From contig JAGWYJ010000006.1 of NCBI GenBank assembly GCA_018969425.1, positions 62,001-126,000 on the forward strand: DNA of 64,000 nucleotides, read 5' to 3'. This document shows, in pieces, positions 49,732-58,499 of this stretch; the stretch's first letter is position 1, and the number at the start of each line of letters is the position of its first letter. A program made the position numbers and the translations under genes. This stretch comes from Alphaproteobacteria bacterium. GTDB taxonomy: Bacteria > Pseudomonadota > Alphaproteobacteria > Caulobacterales > Hyphomonadaceae. Below the pieces are notes generated by a model that worked only from the letters and a program-made list of their open reading frames with translations, had not been told where the DNA came from and searched no databases.

Positions 49732-49764
49732 TCCGCCGCCCGAGGTCAGTCCCCGAGCGGCGGA
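49732..49764. terminator. possible bidirectional terminator hairpin
   Basis: TCCGCCGC and GCGGCGGA are separated by 17 bases between the stop codons of two converging genes (the acidic protein and ccr). The stem is GC-rich, but no strong T run follows on either side, so termination efficiency is uncertain. Confidence 0.4.
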
Positions 49765-49783
49765 TCGTTCAGGTCCCGCCTTT

Positions 49784-51082
49784 TCAGCCCCCTTGGGGAC
49801 CGGCTTCAAGGACATCTTCGACCGTCCTCAATCCAGGCCGCGGGGACGTCACCAGAACAGCCATGTTGCCTGGCAAGTGCTTGTTATCGAGCATTTTCTC
49901 ATGGGCTTCGGGGATGTCCGACCACGGGAATACCTCGGACATGCAGGGGTCAATCCGTCGTTCGATGACAAGTTGGTTGGCCTGGCTCGCCTGCAGAAGA
50001 TTGGCGAAGTGAGATCCCTGAACGCGCTTCTGGCGCATCCAGAGGAACCGGGCGTCCATTGTCAGATTAAACCCGGTTGTGCCGGCGCAGATCACAACCA
50101 TTCCGCCTCGCTTGGCGACGAATACCGATATGGGCATCGTCGCCTCGCCGGGATGTTCGAACACGATATCGACGTCCTTGCCGCCGGTATGCTGCCAGAT
50201 CGCCTTACCGAACTTGCGGGCTTCTTTCATGTAGTCGTTGAATTCAGGCGTATTGACCTTCGGCAATTGGCCCCAGCATTTAAAGTTGGACCTGTTGATG
50301 ACGCCCTTGGCGCCCATTGAGAGCACGAAATCCGCTTTGTCGTCGCTTGAAACCACGCCGATGGCGTTGGCGCCCGCCACGGCGCAGAGCTGAACGGCGA
50401 ATGATCCCAGTCCTCCCGATGCTCCCCAGACCAGCACATTCTGACCCGGGCGCAGAACGTGAGGGCGATGACCGAACAGCATCCGGTAGGCGGTCGCGAG
50501 CGTCAGCGTATAGCAGGCCGCCTCCTCCCAGGTCAGATGTCGAGGTCTGGCCATAAGCTGGCGGGACTGCACGCGGCAGAACTGTGCGAAGGATCCGTCG
50601 GGCGTTTCATAACCCCAAATTCTCTGGGTCGGGGAGAACATGGGGTCTCCTCCGTTGCATTCCTCGTCATCCCCATCGTCCTGGTTGCAATGGATCACTA
50701 CCTCGTCGCCGGGTTTCCATCGTTTGACCTTGTCGCCAACCGCCCACACGATTCCCGAAGCGTCGGATCCCGCGACATGGAAGTCCGACTTATGTCCGTC
50801 AAAGGGTGAAATCGGCTCTCCAAGGCCCGCCCAGATGCCATTATAATTCACACCTGCGGCCATCACGAGCACAAGTACTTCGTCTGACGCTATAGTTGGG
50901 GTTGGAACAACCTCCAGCTTCATCGAAGTCTTCGGTCTGCCGTGTCTTTCCCGCCGTATCGCCCAGGCGTGCATCGTTGCGGGGACGTGAAACTCCGGCG
51001 GGATCTCACCGACTGCGTAGAGGTCCTTTTTCTCGCGTGCGCGCGCGCCGTCTGTCACGTCAAACTCCTGAGTGAGGGCCAT
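49784..51082 (-). CDS. ccr: crotonyl-CoA carboxylase/reductase
   Basis: A 432-residue medium-chain dehydrogenase-family enzyme that reductively carboxylates crotonyl-CoA to ethylmalonyl-CoA, the key step of the ethylmalonyl-CoA pathway for acetyl-CoA assimilation. Landmarks are DLYAVGEIPPEFHVPATMHA, IHCNQDDGDDEECNGGDPMF, the NADPH motif VWGASGGLGSFAVQLC, and VFEHPGEATMPISVFVAKRG. Length and these motifs distinguish it from ordinary quinone reductases. It is divergent from the aminotransferase/ethylmalonyl-CoA mutase pair, across a 185-bp region with TTGCA-type repeats. Confidence 0.96.
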   Translation of the reverse strand: MALTQEFDVTDGARAREKKDLYAVGEIPPEFHVPATMHAWAIRRERHGRPKTSMKLEVVPTPTIASDEVLVLVMAAGVNYNGIWAGLGEPISPFDGHKSDFHVAGSDASGIVWAVGDKVKRWKPGDEVVIHCNQDDGDDEECNGGDPMFSPTQRIWGYETPDGSFAQFCRVQSRQLMARPRHLTWEEAACYTLTLATAYRMLFGHRPHVLRPGQNVLVWGASGGLGSFAVQLCAVAGANAIGVVSSDDKADFVLSMGAKGVINRSNFKCWGQLPKVNTPEFNDYMKEARKFGKAIWQHTGGKDVDIVFEHPGEATMPISVFVAKRGGMVVICAGTTGFNLTMDARFLWMRQKRVQGSHFANLLQASQANQLVIERRIDPCMSEVFPWSDIPEAHEKMLDNKHLPGNMAVLVTSPRPGLRTVEDVLEAGPQGG

Positions 51083-51166
51083 GTCCGCTCATAGCGGCCG
51101 ACATTCTGGACTTCTTCCACCTGTCGCCGTGTCCGAGCGATGGCACCTTGTTAAAACCGAGACCAG

Positions 51167-51195
51167 ATTGCAAGCATTGCGTGTTGCGCTGCAAT
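51167..51195. promoter_or_regulatory. TTGCA-type repeat, candidate operator between ccr and the aminotransferase gene
   Basis: ATTGCAA (51167-51173) and TGCAAT (51190-51195) are inverted copies flanking TTGC elements. Regulators of the RamB/PccR family, which control acyl-CoA assimilation genes, are known to bind TTTGCAAA-like repeats. A TATAAA follows at once, as a possible rightward promoter element. Assignment is by motif similarity and location only. Confidence 0.4.
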
Positions 51196-51267
51196 ATAAA
51201 GCGCGGCTAGAGGCAGATCTGCAACGGTTCAGTCCGATGTGTCCGTCGTTCGAGGGGAGAGCGCGCC

Positions 51268-52158
51268 TTGGTCAAGCTGGCTTGGTTGAACGGCGTATTT
51301 CTGGCTGCAGACGAGGCCAGGATCTCTCCTTTCGACCGCGGGTTTCTGTTCGCCGACGGCGTTTATGAGGTGACCGCCGTTTACGATGGTCGACTGATCG
51401 ATCTGGATCTTCACCTTGATCGATTGGAGCGTTCCTTGCGCGAACTCGGGTTTCCGACGCCGCCAGACCGTGGAGAGATTGCCGCGGTCCATCGTCGTCT
51501 GATCGTCGATAACGACATACGCGAAGGCTATATCTATCTGCAGGTCACCCGGGGGGCTTACGGCGCCCGGGATTTCGCCGCGCCGGCGATTGTGCGGCCG
51601 ACCTGTTTTGCATTCGCGGAGGCAAAGTCCCTGATCAATACGGTCGCAGCCAGAGAGGGGCTCAATATCATCACGACCCCCGACATCCGCTGGGCGCGGC
51701 GTGACATCAAGTCGACAGGTCTCCTGGCGCAGGCGCTTGCCAAAACGCAGGCAAGAAACGCCGGTGTTGACGACGCCTGGATGGTGGGTCCCGACGGCTT
51801 CGTAACGGAGGGAGCGTCGGCGAACGCATGGATCGTTAATCAGGATGGCGACATCGTCACGCGGGAGTTGTCATCAACCATCCTCGCCGGGGTGACGCGC
51901 GCCAGGCTTTCATCCGCTCTTTCAGACGCCGGATTGCGGCTACAGCAGAGAGCCTTCACGCTCGAAGAGGCTGTCGCCGCGCGAGAGGCTTTTTCCACTT
52001 CCGCGACTGCCCTCGTCGCTCCTGTCGTACGGATTGACGGTCTTGCTATCGGAAGCGGTCGGCCTGGTCCTGTGACGAGACGTTTGCAGGGGCTCTATTT
52101 TTCCGCGATCGGGGCTGATCCTGCGCGGGACGCTCCATGGTTGTTTCAGGAGAGCTGA
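51268..52158 (+). CDS. class IV PLP aminotransferase, D-amino-acid transaminase-like
   Basis: A 296-residue fold-type IV transaminase. ISPFDRGFLFADGVYEVTAV, YIYLQVTRGAYGARDF, the PLP lysine in RRDIKSTGLLAQ, and FVTEGASANAWIV match D-amino-acid/branched-chain transaminases; the LQVTRG-ARDF pattern favours the D-specific branch, which supplies D-amino acids for peptidoglycan. The start is a TTG at 51268 with GGGGAGA eight bases upstream. It lies four bases before ethylmalonyl-CoA mutase and is likely co-transcribed with it, though no metabolic link is obvious. Confidence 0.88.
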   Translation: MVKLAWLNGVFLAADEARISPFDRGFLFADGVYEVTAVYDGRLIDLDLHLDRLERSLRELGFPTPPDRGEIAAVHRRLIVDNDIREGYIYLQVTRGAYGARDFAAPAIVRPTCFAFAEAKSLINTVAAREGLNIITTPDIRWARRDIKSTGLLAQALAKTQARNAGVDDAWMVGPDGFVTEGASANAWIVNQDGDIVTRELSSTILAGVTRARLSSALSDAGLRLQQRAFTLEEAVAAREAFSTSATALVAPVVRIDGLAIGSGRPGPVTRRLQGLYFSAIGADPARDAPWLFQES

Positions 52159-52162
52159 ATTC

Positions 52163-54139
52163 ATGATCGACGCTGTGCAGCACGCCCCTGATAAGCCGTG
52201 GATCTTCAGGACTTACGCCGGGCATTCGACGGCGGAGGAAAGCAATCGTCTGTATCGGAAGAATCTGTCCAAGGGGCAGACCGGTCTTTCAATCGCTTTC
52301 GATCTTCCGACCCAGACCGCTTACGATGGCGATCATGTGCTTGCCAGGGGCGAGGTTGGGAAAGTCGGTGTCCCCATTGCCCATCTCGGAGACATGCGAA
52401 CGCTGTTTCACCAGATACCGGTCGCAGAGATGAACACCTCGATGACCATCAACGCGCCCGCCGCCTGGCTTCTGGCTCTTTATGTTGCGCTTGCCGATGA
52501 GCAGGGGGCGTCGAGAAAGGCGTTGCAGGGAACCACTCAGAACGACATCGTCAAAGAATATCTCTCGCGGGGAACCTATGTGTTTCCGCCTCGGCCTTCG
52601 ATGCGGCTGATCTCCGATATGGTGGCGTGGTGCTATACGGAGACCCCCAGGTGGAATCCCCTGAATGTCTGCAGCTATCATCTGCAGGAGGCGGGGGCGA
52701 CGCCTGAACAGGAGCTTGCATTCGCCCTTGCAACAGCGTGTGCGGTTCTCGACGCTGTTCGAGCCGGCGGACAGGTTCCTGAAAGCGACTTTCCAACGGT
52801 TTTCGGGCGCATATCGTTTTTTGTGAACGCGGGCGTGCGGTTCGTCACAGAGATGTGCAAGATGAGGGCGTTCGTGGATCTCTGGGAGGAGATCGGGCGT
52901 GAGCGCTACGGAGTCCTCGACCCGAAGGCGTTGATGTTTCGCTATGGGGTGCAGGTGAACTCCCTTGGTTTGACTGAGCCGCAGCCTGAGAACAATGTCT
53001 ACAGGATCCTTATCGAGGCTCTGGCGGTGACGCTGTCGAAGCGTGCTCGATGCAGGGCCCTGCAGCTGCCTGCATGGAACGAGGCTCTCGGTCTTCCGCG
53101 ACCGTGGGATCAGCAGTGGTCGCTGCGTCTGCAACAGATTCTCGCCTATGAAACGGATCTGCTTGAGTTTGAAGACATCTTTGACGGATCACATGTGATT
53201 AACGCCAAGACAGAGGCTCTGAAGGCGGAAGCTCGTGCGGCTCTCTCCGATATCGATGCCCGGGGCGGGGCGATCGAGGCGGTCGGTTTTATGAAGGAGG
53301 CTCTGGTCGCTTCTCAATTGAAGCGGCTGCGGGCCATCGAGGCCGGGCGGGAAGTCGTCGTCGGGGTGAACAAGTATGAGACTACTGAGGACAGCCCCCT
53401 GTCCGCCGGCGATGGGGCCGTAATGGCGCAGGACCATGGGGCTGAGGCTCGTCAGATCGCGCAGTTGAGGGCCTGGCGTTCTCAACGGGACTCTCAGGCT
53501 GCTTCATCCGCTCTTGAAGCTCTGCGGCAGGCCGCTGTCGAAGGCGCCAACATTATGCCCGCTTCCATTGAGGCGGCCAAGGCGGGCGTAACGACCGGAG
53601 AGTGGGGAGCATGCCTGCGCGAGGTCTTTGGCGAGTATCGTGGCCCCACGGGCGTTGCGCTCGCCATTTCGACCGGCGGGGAGGAGGACCTCGAGCAGGT
53701 TCGTGCTGATGTCGATCGTGTTTCGTCCAGGCTCGGCAGGAGGCTCACCTATGTCGTCGGCAAGCCTGGTCTTGATGGTCATTCCAATGGGGCAGAACAG
53801 ATCGCTGCCCGAGCCCGTGCGGTGGGAATGAATGTCATTTACGAAGGGATACGATTTACCCCCGCGGATATCGTACGTCAGGCTGAGGAGGCCGGCGCTC
53901 ACGTTGTGGGGCTGTCTATCCTGTCAGGATCTCACCTCGATCTCGTTCGCGATACTCTTCGCATCATGAGAGAACGAGGCCTGACGGTTCCGCTTGTCGT
54001 CGGCGGCATCATACCTGAGGGCGACGCTATGGCTCTCCGCCAGATGGGCGTGAGGCGCGTTTACACGCCCAAGGACTATCGCATAACGGATATAACAGGT
54101 GATGTTGTCCGGCTCGTCGAAGCTGAAATGCAGGCCTGA
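52163..54139 (+). CDS. ecm: ethylmalonyl-CoA mutase (MeaA-type, coenzyme B12-dependent)
   Basis: A 658-residue mutase converting ethylmalonyl-CoA to methylsuccinyl-CoA. The catalytic barrel includes GLSIAFDLPTQTAYDGDH and MNTSMTINAPAAWLLALYVA. The C-terminal cobalamin domain has GKPGLDGHSNGAEQIA, the DxHxxG base-off motif, and GLSILSGSHLDLV. The length, with the two domains on one chain, matches MeaA/Ecm rather than two-subunit methylmalonyl-CoA mutase. GGAGAG precedes the ATG. ccr, which makes its substrate precursor, is the divergent neighbour. Confidence 0.94.
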   Translation: MIDAVQHAPDKPWIFRTYAGHSTAEESNRLYRKNLSKGQTGLSIAFDLPTQTAYDGDHVLARGEVGKVGVPIAHLGDMRTLFHQIPVAEMNTSMTINAPAAWLLALYVALADEQGASRKALQGTTQNDIVKEYLSRGTYVFPPRPSMRLISDMVAWCYTETPRWNPLNVCSYHLQEAGATPEQELAFALATACAVLDAVRAGGQVPESDFPTVFGRISFFVNAGVRFVTEMCKMRAFVDLWEEIGRERYGVLDPKALMFRYGVQVNSLGLTEPQPENNVYRILIEALAVTLSKRARCRALQLPAWNEALGLPRPWDQQWSLRLQQILAYETDLLEFEDIFDGSHVINAKTEALKAEARAALSDIDARGGAIEAVGFMKEALVASQLKRLRAIEAGREVVVGVNKYETTEDSPLSAGDGAVMAQDHGAEARQIAQLRAWRSQRDSQAASSALEALRQAAVEGANIMPASIEAAKAGVTTGEWGACLREVFGEYRGPTGVALAISTGGEEDLEQVRADVDRVSSRLGRRLTYVVGKPGLDGHSNGAEQIAARARAVGMNVIYEGIRFTPADIVRQAEEAGAHVVGLSILSGSHLDLVRDTLRIMRERGLTVPLVVGGIIPEGDAMALRQMGVRRVYTPKDYRITDITGDVVRLVEAEMQA

Positions 54140-54146
54140 GTTTCGA

Positions 54147-55064
54147 TCAGGTTCGGTCGGCTTTCGGCGATTCTGGCGCGGAGACGGGAGGTCTGGTTCC
54201 GCTTCCTGCAAGCCAGACACCGATGAGAATCAGTCCTGCCCCCAGGATCTGAGGGACAGTGAGCGTTTCTCCGAAAAGGGGCCATGCGATCAGTGATCCC
54301 ATGACGGGCTGAAGCAGCATCAAGACCCCTGCAAGCGCCGCTGGCGTTCGCCCGACTCCTCCCACGATGAGCGTCTGTCCGATCGACTGTGCAATGACGG
54401 CGAGTCCAAGCGGTGCGAGGAACCAGACAGGGGATTCCGGCAGGAAACTCTCCCCTGAGCCTGCCGTGGCTATGGCTGCGACAGTCGCTTCCGCGACTGT
54501 CGCCCAGAACAGGACGTTCAGAGCGCTTTCCTGGCGTCGGGCGATTTTTGCGAAGAGAAGATAAAGAGACACCATTACGGCAGCGATAAGCGCCAGCGCG
54601 TCGCCGCGAAGGGAGCCGGCGCGTCCGTCGCCGCCTAGAGAGAGGAGGAGGGCCCCGCAGACTGCGATCATTGCCGCCGCCGGCCACAGGCGTGAGGGTC
54701 TCTCCTTCAGGACAAGCCAGGCGAGAAGTCCTACCGACACGTTGCCGAGATTGACCAGGAATGTGGCCTGAGCCACCGAAGTGTATTCGAGCGCGGCATG
54801 CCAGAAGGCGATGTCGAGGCCGAAGAACACTCCCGCCACGAGGCCCATAGGCGAGGGACGTCCGATCCTGCCGCCGAATGCGTAGACTAAAGTCGCCAGA
54901 ATGGGCAGGGCGAATGAAAATCGCCAAAAAGCTGTCGCCTGAGGGCCGAACTCGGAAAGACGCATACCGATCGGAGCAAACCCGATCGCCGATGCTCCGC
55001 CCATCATCATCAATGGACCAAGCCAACGATTTTGATTGTTATCATTGAGTCCGTGTCTGCTCAC
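54147..55064 (-). CDS. EamA-family (DMT) transporter
   Basis: A 305-residue inner-membrane protein with about ten helices in two EamA repeats. GFAPIGMRLSEFGPQATAFWR and the second-repeat VGRTPAALAGVLMLLQPVMG are typical. These proteins export metabolites such as amino acids; the substrate is unknown. The GTG at 55064 has GAGGCGG upstream; a TTG at 55082 would overlap gluQ. It follows gluQ closely on the same strand and its stop is seven bases from that of ecm. Confidence 0.85.
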   Translation of the reverse strand: MSRHGLNDNNQNRWLGPLMMMGGASAIGFAPIGMRLSEFGPQATAFWRFSFALPILATLVYAFGGRIGRPSPMGLVAGVFFGLDIAFWHAALEYTSVAQATFLVNLGNVSVGLLAWLVLKERPSRLWPAAAMIAVCGALLLSLGGDGRAGSLRGDALALIAAVMVSLYLLFAKIARRQESALNVLFWATVAEATVAAIATAGSGESFLPESPVWFLAPLGLAVIAQSIGQTLIVGGVGRTPAALAGVLMLLQPVMGSLIAWPLFGETLTVPQILGAGLILIGVWLAGSGTRPPVSAPESPKADRT

Positions 55065-55071
55065 AGCCGCC

Positions 55072-55962
55072 TCACTGATCAATGCCGATCCGTCGGCGGA
55101 TCTCTGTCGGCGTCACCCCATCGGCACGAAGCGCGGCTAGGGTGAGAGACCGGTTTCGCTTGGCATAGCGCTTTCCGTCCTCATCTGTCAGCAGGCGATG
55201 ATGGCGATAGATCGGTGTCGGCAATCCGAGGAGGCGCTGCAGCAGGACGTGAACATGAGTGGATGACAGAAGGTCGTCGCCCCGAACCACGTGGCTGACC
55301 TCCTGAAGCGCGTCGTCGTGAACAACGGCGAGGTGGTAGCTCGCTGGGGTGTCCTTACGTCCGAGAATGACGTCGCTCAACAGGTCAGGGCGTACCCGGA
55401 TGATCCGACGTTCGGGTTTTGGTCCCACGTCTTCGGATACGAATTCGAGGCGAGCGAATTCTTCGCCCAGCAGGCGCTGTGAATTGTTTATCGACAGCCG
55501 CCACGCGAAGGGCGTCTCCTCTGAAGGCCTGTTGCGATGGTTGTCGTCGATTTTGTTTCCCGAGCCTTGAACGAAAGTCTGGGAGGGGGGGGCTTCGGCT
55601 TCATCCGGTGCGTCCGCCTCCTGAGGGGCGCCAGCGCTTTGTTCCGCGATCTCACGGCGCGTCCGAAAGCATCTGTAAAGCACTCCAAGATCGTAAAGTC
55701 TGGACAGCGCCGATGCGTACGCGTCGAAGTGATCGGATTGTCGGCGAACCGGTTCCTCCCAGGTCAGGCCCAGCCAGGCGAGATCATCCAAAAGTCCTGT
55801 CTCGAACTCCGGGCGGCAACGCGTGCGGTCTATGTCTTCGATACGAACAATGAAACGGCCGCCAGCTTCCTCGGCGGCTCTGTAGGCTGTCAGGGCCGAG
55901 AAGGCATGGCCCAGATGCAGGCGGCCTGTGGGGCTGGGTGCGAAGCGGGTCAGGAAACTCAT
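55072..55962 (-). CDS. gluQ: glutamyl-queuosine tRNA(Asp) synthetase
   Basis: A 296-residue truncated glutamyl-tRNA-synthetase-like enzyme that attaches glutamate to queuosine at position 34 of tRNA(Asp). RFAPSPTGRLHLGHAFSA contains the HIGH-type motif, FIVRIEDIDRTRCRPEF is conserved, and DEDGKRYAKRNRSL replaces KMSKS. No anticodon-binding domain is present, as expected. A polar insertion around residues 130-160 (GNKIDDNHRNRPSEE) is larger than I recall for the family. The ATG at 55962 gives the family start. It complements queF in this window. Confidence 0.92.
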   Translation of the reverse strand: MSFLTRFAPSPTGRLHLGHAFSALTAYRAAEEAGGRFIVRIEDIDRTRCRPEFETGLLDDLAWLGLTWEEPVRRQSDHFDAYASALSRLYDLGVLYRCFRTRREIAEQSAGAPQEADAPDEAEAPPSQTFVQGSGNKIDDNHRNRPSEETPFAWRLSINNSQRLLGEEFARLEFVSEDVGPKPERRIIRVRPDLLSDVILGRKDTPASYHLAVVHDDALQEVSHVVRGDDLLSSTHVHVLLQRLLGLPTPIYRHHRLLTDEDGKRYAKRNRSLTLAALRADGVTPTEIRRRIGIDQ

Positions 55963-56057
55963 CTTTCTCACTTCTTGTGGTCTGGGGTGTTCTCGATAAG
56001 CTCTGAGCTTCAAGTTGGCGCGTGAGACTCGGAATGGGCTAAATCTCGTGTCATGAC

Positions 56058-56549
56058 ATGTCCATGATGCAACTCTTCGCTCAGATTGAGCAGTCAGACA
56101 TTTCCATCTGGGTCAGGGAGAGCCTATGGGCGTTCCCGACACTTCTCGTCGCTCACGCGATCAGTATGGGGATCGTGGCAGGAGGCGGGATGATGCTGGC
56201 CCTGCGAGCCCTTGGGGTCGCGCAAGGCGTTCCTTATCGGGCATTGGGACAGTTTGCTCCTTTGATGGGCTGGGGGGGGCTCATCGCCTCCGTATCTGGG
56301 GGGCTGTTGCTTGCGGGCTATCCCGCCAAGGCATTGACCAATCCGGTGTTCGCGCTGAAGTTTGTGTTTCTCGCTGCGGCGATAAGCCTTGGCCGCTTCG
56401 TATGGACCCGATCTCAGGCCGAGCACGGACGCGCAGGCCGCTCTGCCGGCACTCGTTGGGCTGCCGGATTGTCTGTTCTGATGTGGGTCGGCGTGATCGC
56501 GGCGGGCCGCTTTCTGGCTTACACGCATCGGCTGCTTCTGGTGTCCTGA
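56058..56549 (+). CDS. small four-helix membrane protein, DUF6644-like
   Basis: A 163-residue membrane protein with about four hydrophobic helices. WVRESLWAFPTLLVAHAISM near the start and the charge-flanked last helix resemble the DUF6644 family; I assign this with reserve. The next gene encodes a related protein (METVHFIGLSMLIGAVGA) and begins at the stop codon of this one (TGATG), so the two are translationally coupled. They may be subunits of one complex. Function unknown. Confidence 0.7.
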   Translation: MSMMQLFAQIEQSDISIWVRESLWAFPTLLVAHAISMGIVAGGGMMLALRALGVAQGVPYRALGQFAPLMGWGGLIASVSGGLLLAGYPAKALTNPVFALKFVFLAAAISLGRFVWTRSQAEHGRAGRSAGTRWAAGLSVLMWVGVIAAGRFLAYTHRLLLVS

Positions 56550-57088
56550 TGAGACATGATCCGATCTTCGATCCTGACGCCATCGTGCGCTTCGCCTACG
56601 ACACGGGTATCTTTGGGTTCATGAACTCAAAATGGGGTTGGCCCCTCATGGAGACTGTCCACTTTATCGGTCTGTCCATGCTTATCGGGGCGGTTGGCGC
56701 TTTTGATCTTCGCATGATGGGCTTCGCCAGGGCCATACCCTTGGCTGCTTTGCACCGCCTCGTGTGGGTGGGAGTGGTGGGATTTGCCCTCAATAGCGTT
56801 TCCGGAGCCTTGTTTTTCATGTCTGCGGCGGGACAGTATCTTTATAATCCTGCATTCCAGCTCAAGGCTCTGGCCATGCTCATCGCTGGGTTAAACGTCA
56901 TTGTGTTTTACTCCACGATGGCGAGGAAGGTGCTGGCGGATACGGAGGATGCTCCTATTCCCACGACGGCTCGTGTTATGGCCGCGGTGTCCCTTATCAG
57001 CTGGTTGTGTGCCGTCGCCTTTGGCCGTCTTCTGACTTTCTTTCGACCCCCTTATGATTGGTGCGCCTGGTGCGGAGCCGGCGGATGA
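56549..57088 (+). CDS. small membrane protein, DUF6644-like, paralogue of the preceding gene
   Basis: A 179-residue protein with four to five helices. Its WPLMETVHFIGLSMLIGAVG segment parallels ESLWAFPTLLVAHAISMGIV of the preceding gene. The shared pattern is an acidic residue and a histidine in the first helix, which might hold a metal or heme. It ends CAWCGAGG, with two cysteines close to the C-terminus. The start codon overlaps the preceding stop, and the stop overlaps the start of the glycosylase gene (ATGA), so three genes form one tightly coupled unit. Confidence 0.7.
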   Translation: MRHDPIFDPDAIVRFAYDTGIFGFMNSKWGWPLMETVHFIGLSMLIGAVGAFDLRMMGFARAIPLAALHRLVWVGVVGFALNSVSGALFFMSAAGQYLYNPAFQLKALAMLIAGLNVIVFYSTMARKVLADTEDAPIPTTARVMAAVSLISWLCAVAFGRLLTFFRPPYDWCAWCGAGG

Positions 57089-57729
57089 ATGTCGAAAACC
57101 TGAGATCCCTCAGAATCGCTTCGCGTCGTCTGGCTGAACGATGTCCAGTCATGGCGCGGGCGGCGGCAATCTGCGGTACGCCTCCCTGGCGCTGTGACGA
57201 GGTGGGGTATCCTGGTCTCGCCCGCACGATAGTTTATCAGCAGCTTTCGGGGCGGGCGGCCGCCACTATCTGGTCACGCGTCAAGGCGCTTCTTCCTGTC
57301 GTCTCTCCTTCAACGGTTCTTGGGGCTGGCGTTGAAGATCTTCGAGGGTGCGGGCTGTCCAGAGGAAAGGTGGAACATCTTCGTTCCATCGCGGAGGCCG
57401 TCAGGTCCGGCGACTTGAATTTTGATCGTGTCGCATCCGCCGGTGATGATGAGGCCAGGGCCGAATTGACATCAGTTCGGGGAGTGGGGCCCTGGACCGC
57501 AGATGTCTATCTGATGTTCAGCCTGCGGCGACCCGATGTGTTTCCTCATGGAGATCTCGGTCTTGCTGAAGCGTATCGGGTTCTTGCAGGTCTGAAAGAC
57601 CGGCCTAGTCCCCGGGAGCTGCTGGAGTTTGCAGAGATCTGGCGTCCGGCGCGAGCCGTAGCGGCTCATTTGCTCTGGTCGTCGCTGAACGTCTCCAGAG
57701 CAGCTGTCAAGGGACAGGCCGGCGATTGA
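57085..57729 (+). CDS. DNA-3-methyladenine glycosylase II, AlkA-like
   Basis: A 214-residue HhH-GPD glycosylase removing alkylated bases. TIVYQQLSGRAAATIWSRV is the conserved helix, LSRGKVEHLRSIAEAV is typical, and the helix-hairpin-helix with catalytic aspartate is VRGVGPWTADVYLMF and PHGDLGL. The N-terminal beta domain of enterobacterial AlkA is missing, as in many short homologues. The ATG at 57085 overlaps the upstream stop. No iron-sulfur cysteines are present. Confidence 0.92.
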   Translation: MNVENLRSLRIASRRLAERCPVMARAAAICGTPPWRCDEVGYPGLARTIVYQQLSGRAAATIWSRVKALLPVVSPSTVLGAGVEDLRGCGLSRGKVEHLRSIAEAVRSGDLNFDRVASAGDDEARAELTSVRGVGPWTADVYLMFSLRRPDVFPHGDLGLAEAYRVLAGLKDRPSPRELLEFAEIWRPARAVAAHLLWSSLNVSRAAVKGQAGD

Positions 57730-57895
57730 GCGGGGGGCTTCAAGTCTGACGGTCAAAAGGGACTAGACATCGGGCGTTCGCATCATGATGATGAGGCGTC
57801 ATTGCGTTGAATAGCCGGCTGCTGGAGCCATGGGGCGCAGCCGGAGGGTTCGGTCTGACGCGTTCTGAGTCTGTCTTCAGGTCGTCATGTGACAG

Positions 57896-58471
57896 ATGGG
57901 TGTCTGCATGCGCGCTGCGCAGTCCGTTGCGCCGTCTAGCCGATCGGCTCTTGTTCTGAACGCCGATTATCGTCCTTTATCCTATTATCCGCTGTCGCTC
58001 TGGACCTGGCAGGACGCCGTGAAGGCCGTGTTTCTCGACCGCGTAAATGTCATCGCGGAGTATGACGACAGTGTTCGTTCGGCGAGTTTCACTATGCGGC
58101 TTCCAAGCGTGGTGGCGCTCAGAGAGTTCGTCCGGCAGGAGCGCTGGCCGGCGTTCACGCGCTTCAACGTGTTTCTTCGCGATGGCTTCCGCTGCGCTTA
58201 TTGCGGGATTTCAGACGACCTGACCTTTGATCATGTCATTCCCCGATCTAAGGGAGGGCGCACCAGCTGGGAGAACATCGTCGCGGCCTGCAGTCCCTGT
58301 AATCTTCGCAAGGGGGGACGCCTTGCTTCGGAGGCTAAAATGCATCCTCAGGTTCGCCCCCACAGACCTACCAGTTATCAGCTTCAGGATATCGGACGAC
58401 GCTTCCCTCCAAACCATCTGCATGAGACCTGGATGGACTATCTCTACTGGGATGCCGAACTCGAGAGCTGA
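57896..58471 (+). CDS. HNH endonuclease family protein
   Basis: A 191-residue protein. ALVLNADYRPLSYYPLSLW and the strand FTMRLPSVVALREF precede an HNH zinc finger: CAYCGISDDLTFDHVIPRSK with a second pair in NIVAACSPCNLRKGGR. This architecture is widespread in bacteria as a conserved chromosomal HNH protein of uncertain role, not clearly restriction or homing. The start may be 57896 or the ATG at 57908. About 165 bp without visible features separate it from the glycosylase gene. Confidence 0.88.
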   Translation: MGVCMRAAQSVAPSSRSALVLNADYRPLSYYPLSLWTWQDAVKAVFLDRVNVIAEYDDSVRSASFTMRLPSVVALREFVRQERWPAFTRFNVFLRDGFRCAYCGISDDLTFDHVIPRSKGGRTSWENIVAACSPCNLRKGGRLASEAKMHPQVRPHRPTSYQLQDIGRRFPPNHLHETWMDYLYWDAELES

Positions 58472-58499
58472 CGTCGATATTGAGACCGGCGAGTAACGA

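Noticed and set aside
52289-53134. A 281-codon minus-strand open frame inside ethylmalonyl-CoA mutase.
   Set aside because: Antisense to the conserved catalytic barrel, no recognisable domain.
54076-55026. A 316-codon minus-strand frame overlapping the DMT transporter.
   Set aside because: It is a shifted reading of the transporter gene; Arg/Ser/Pro-rich and without hydrophobic helices.
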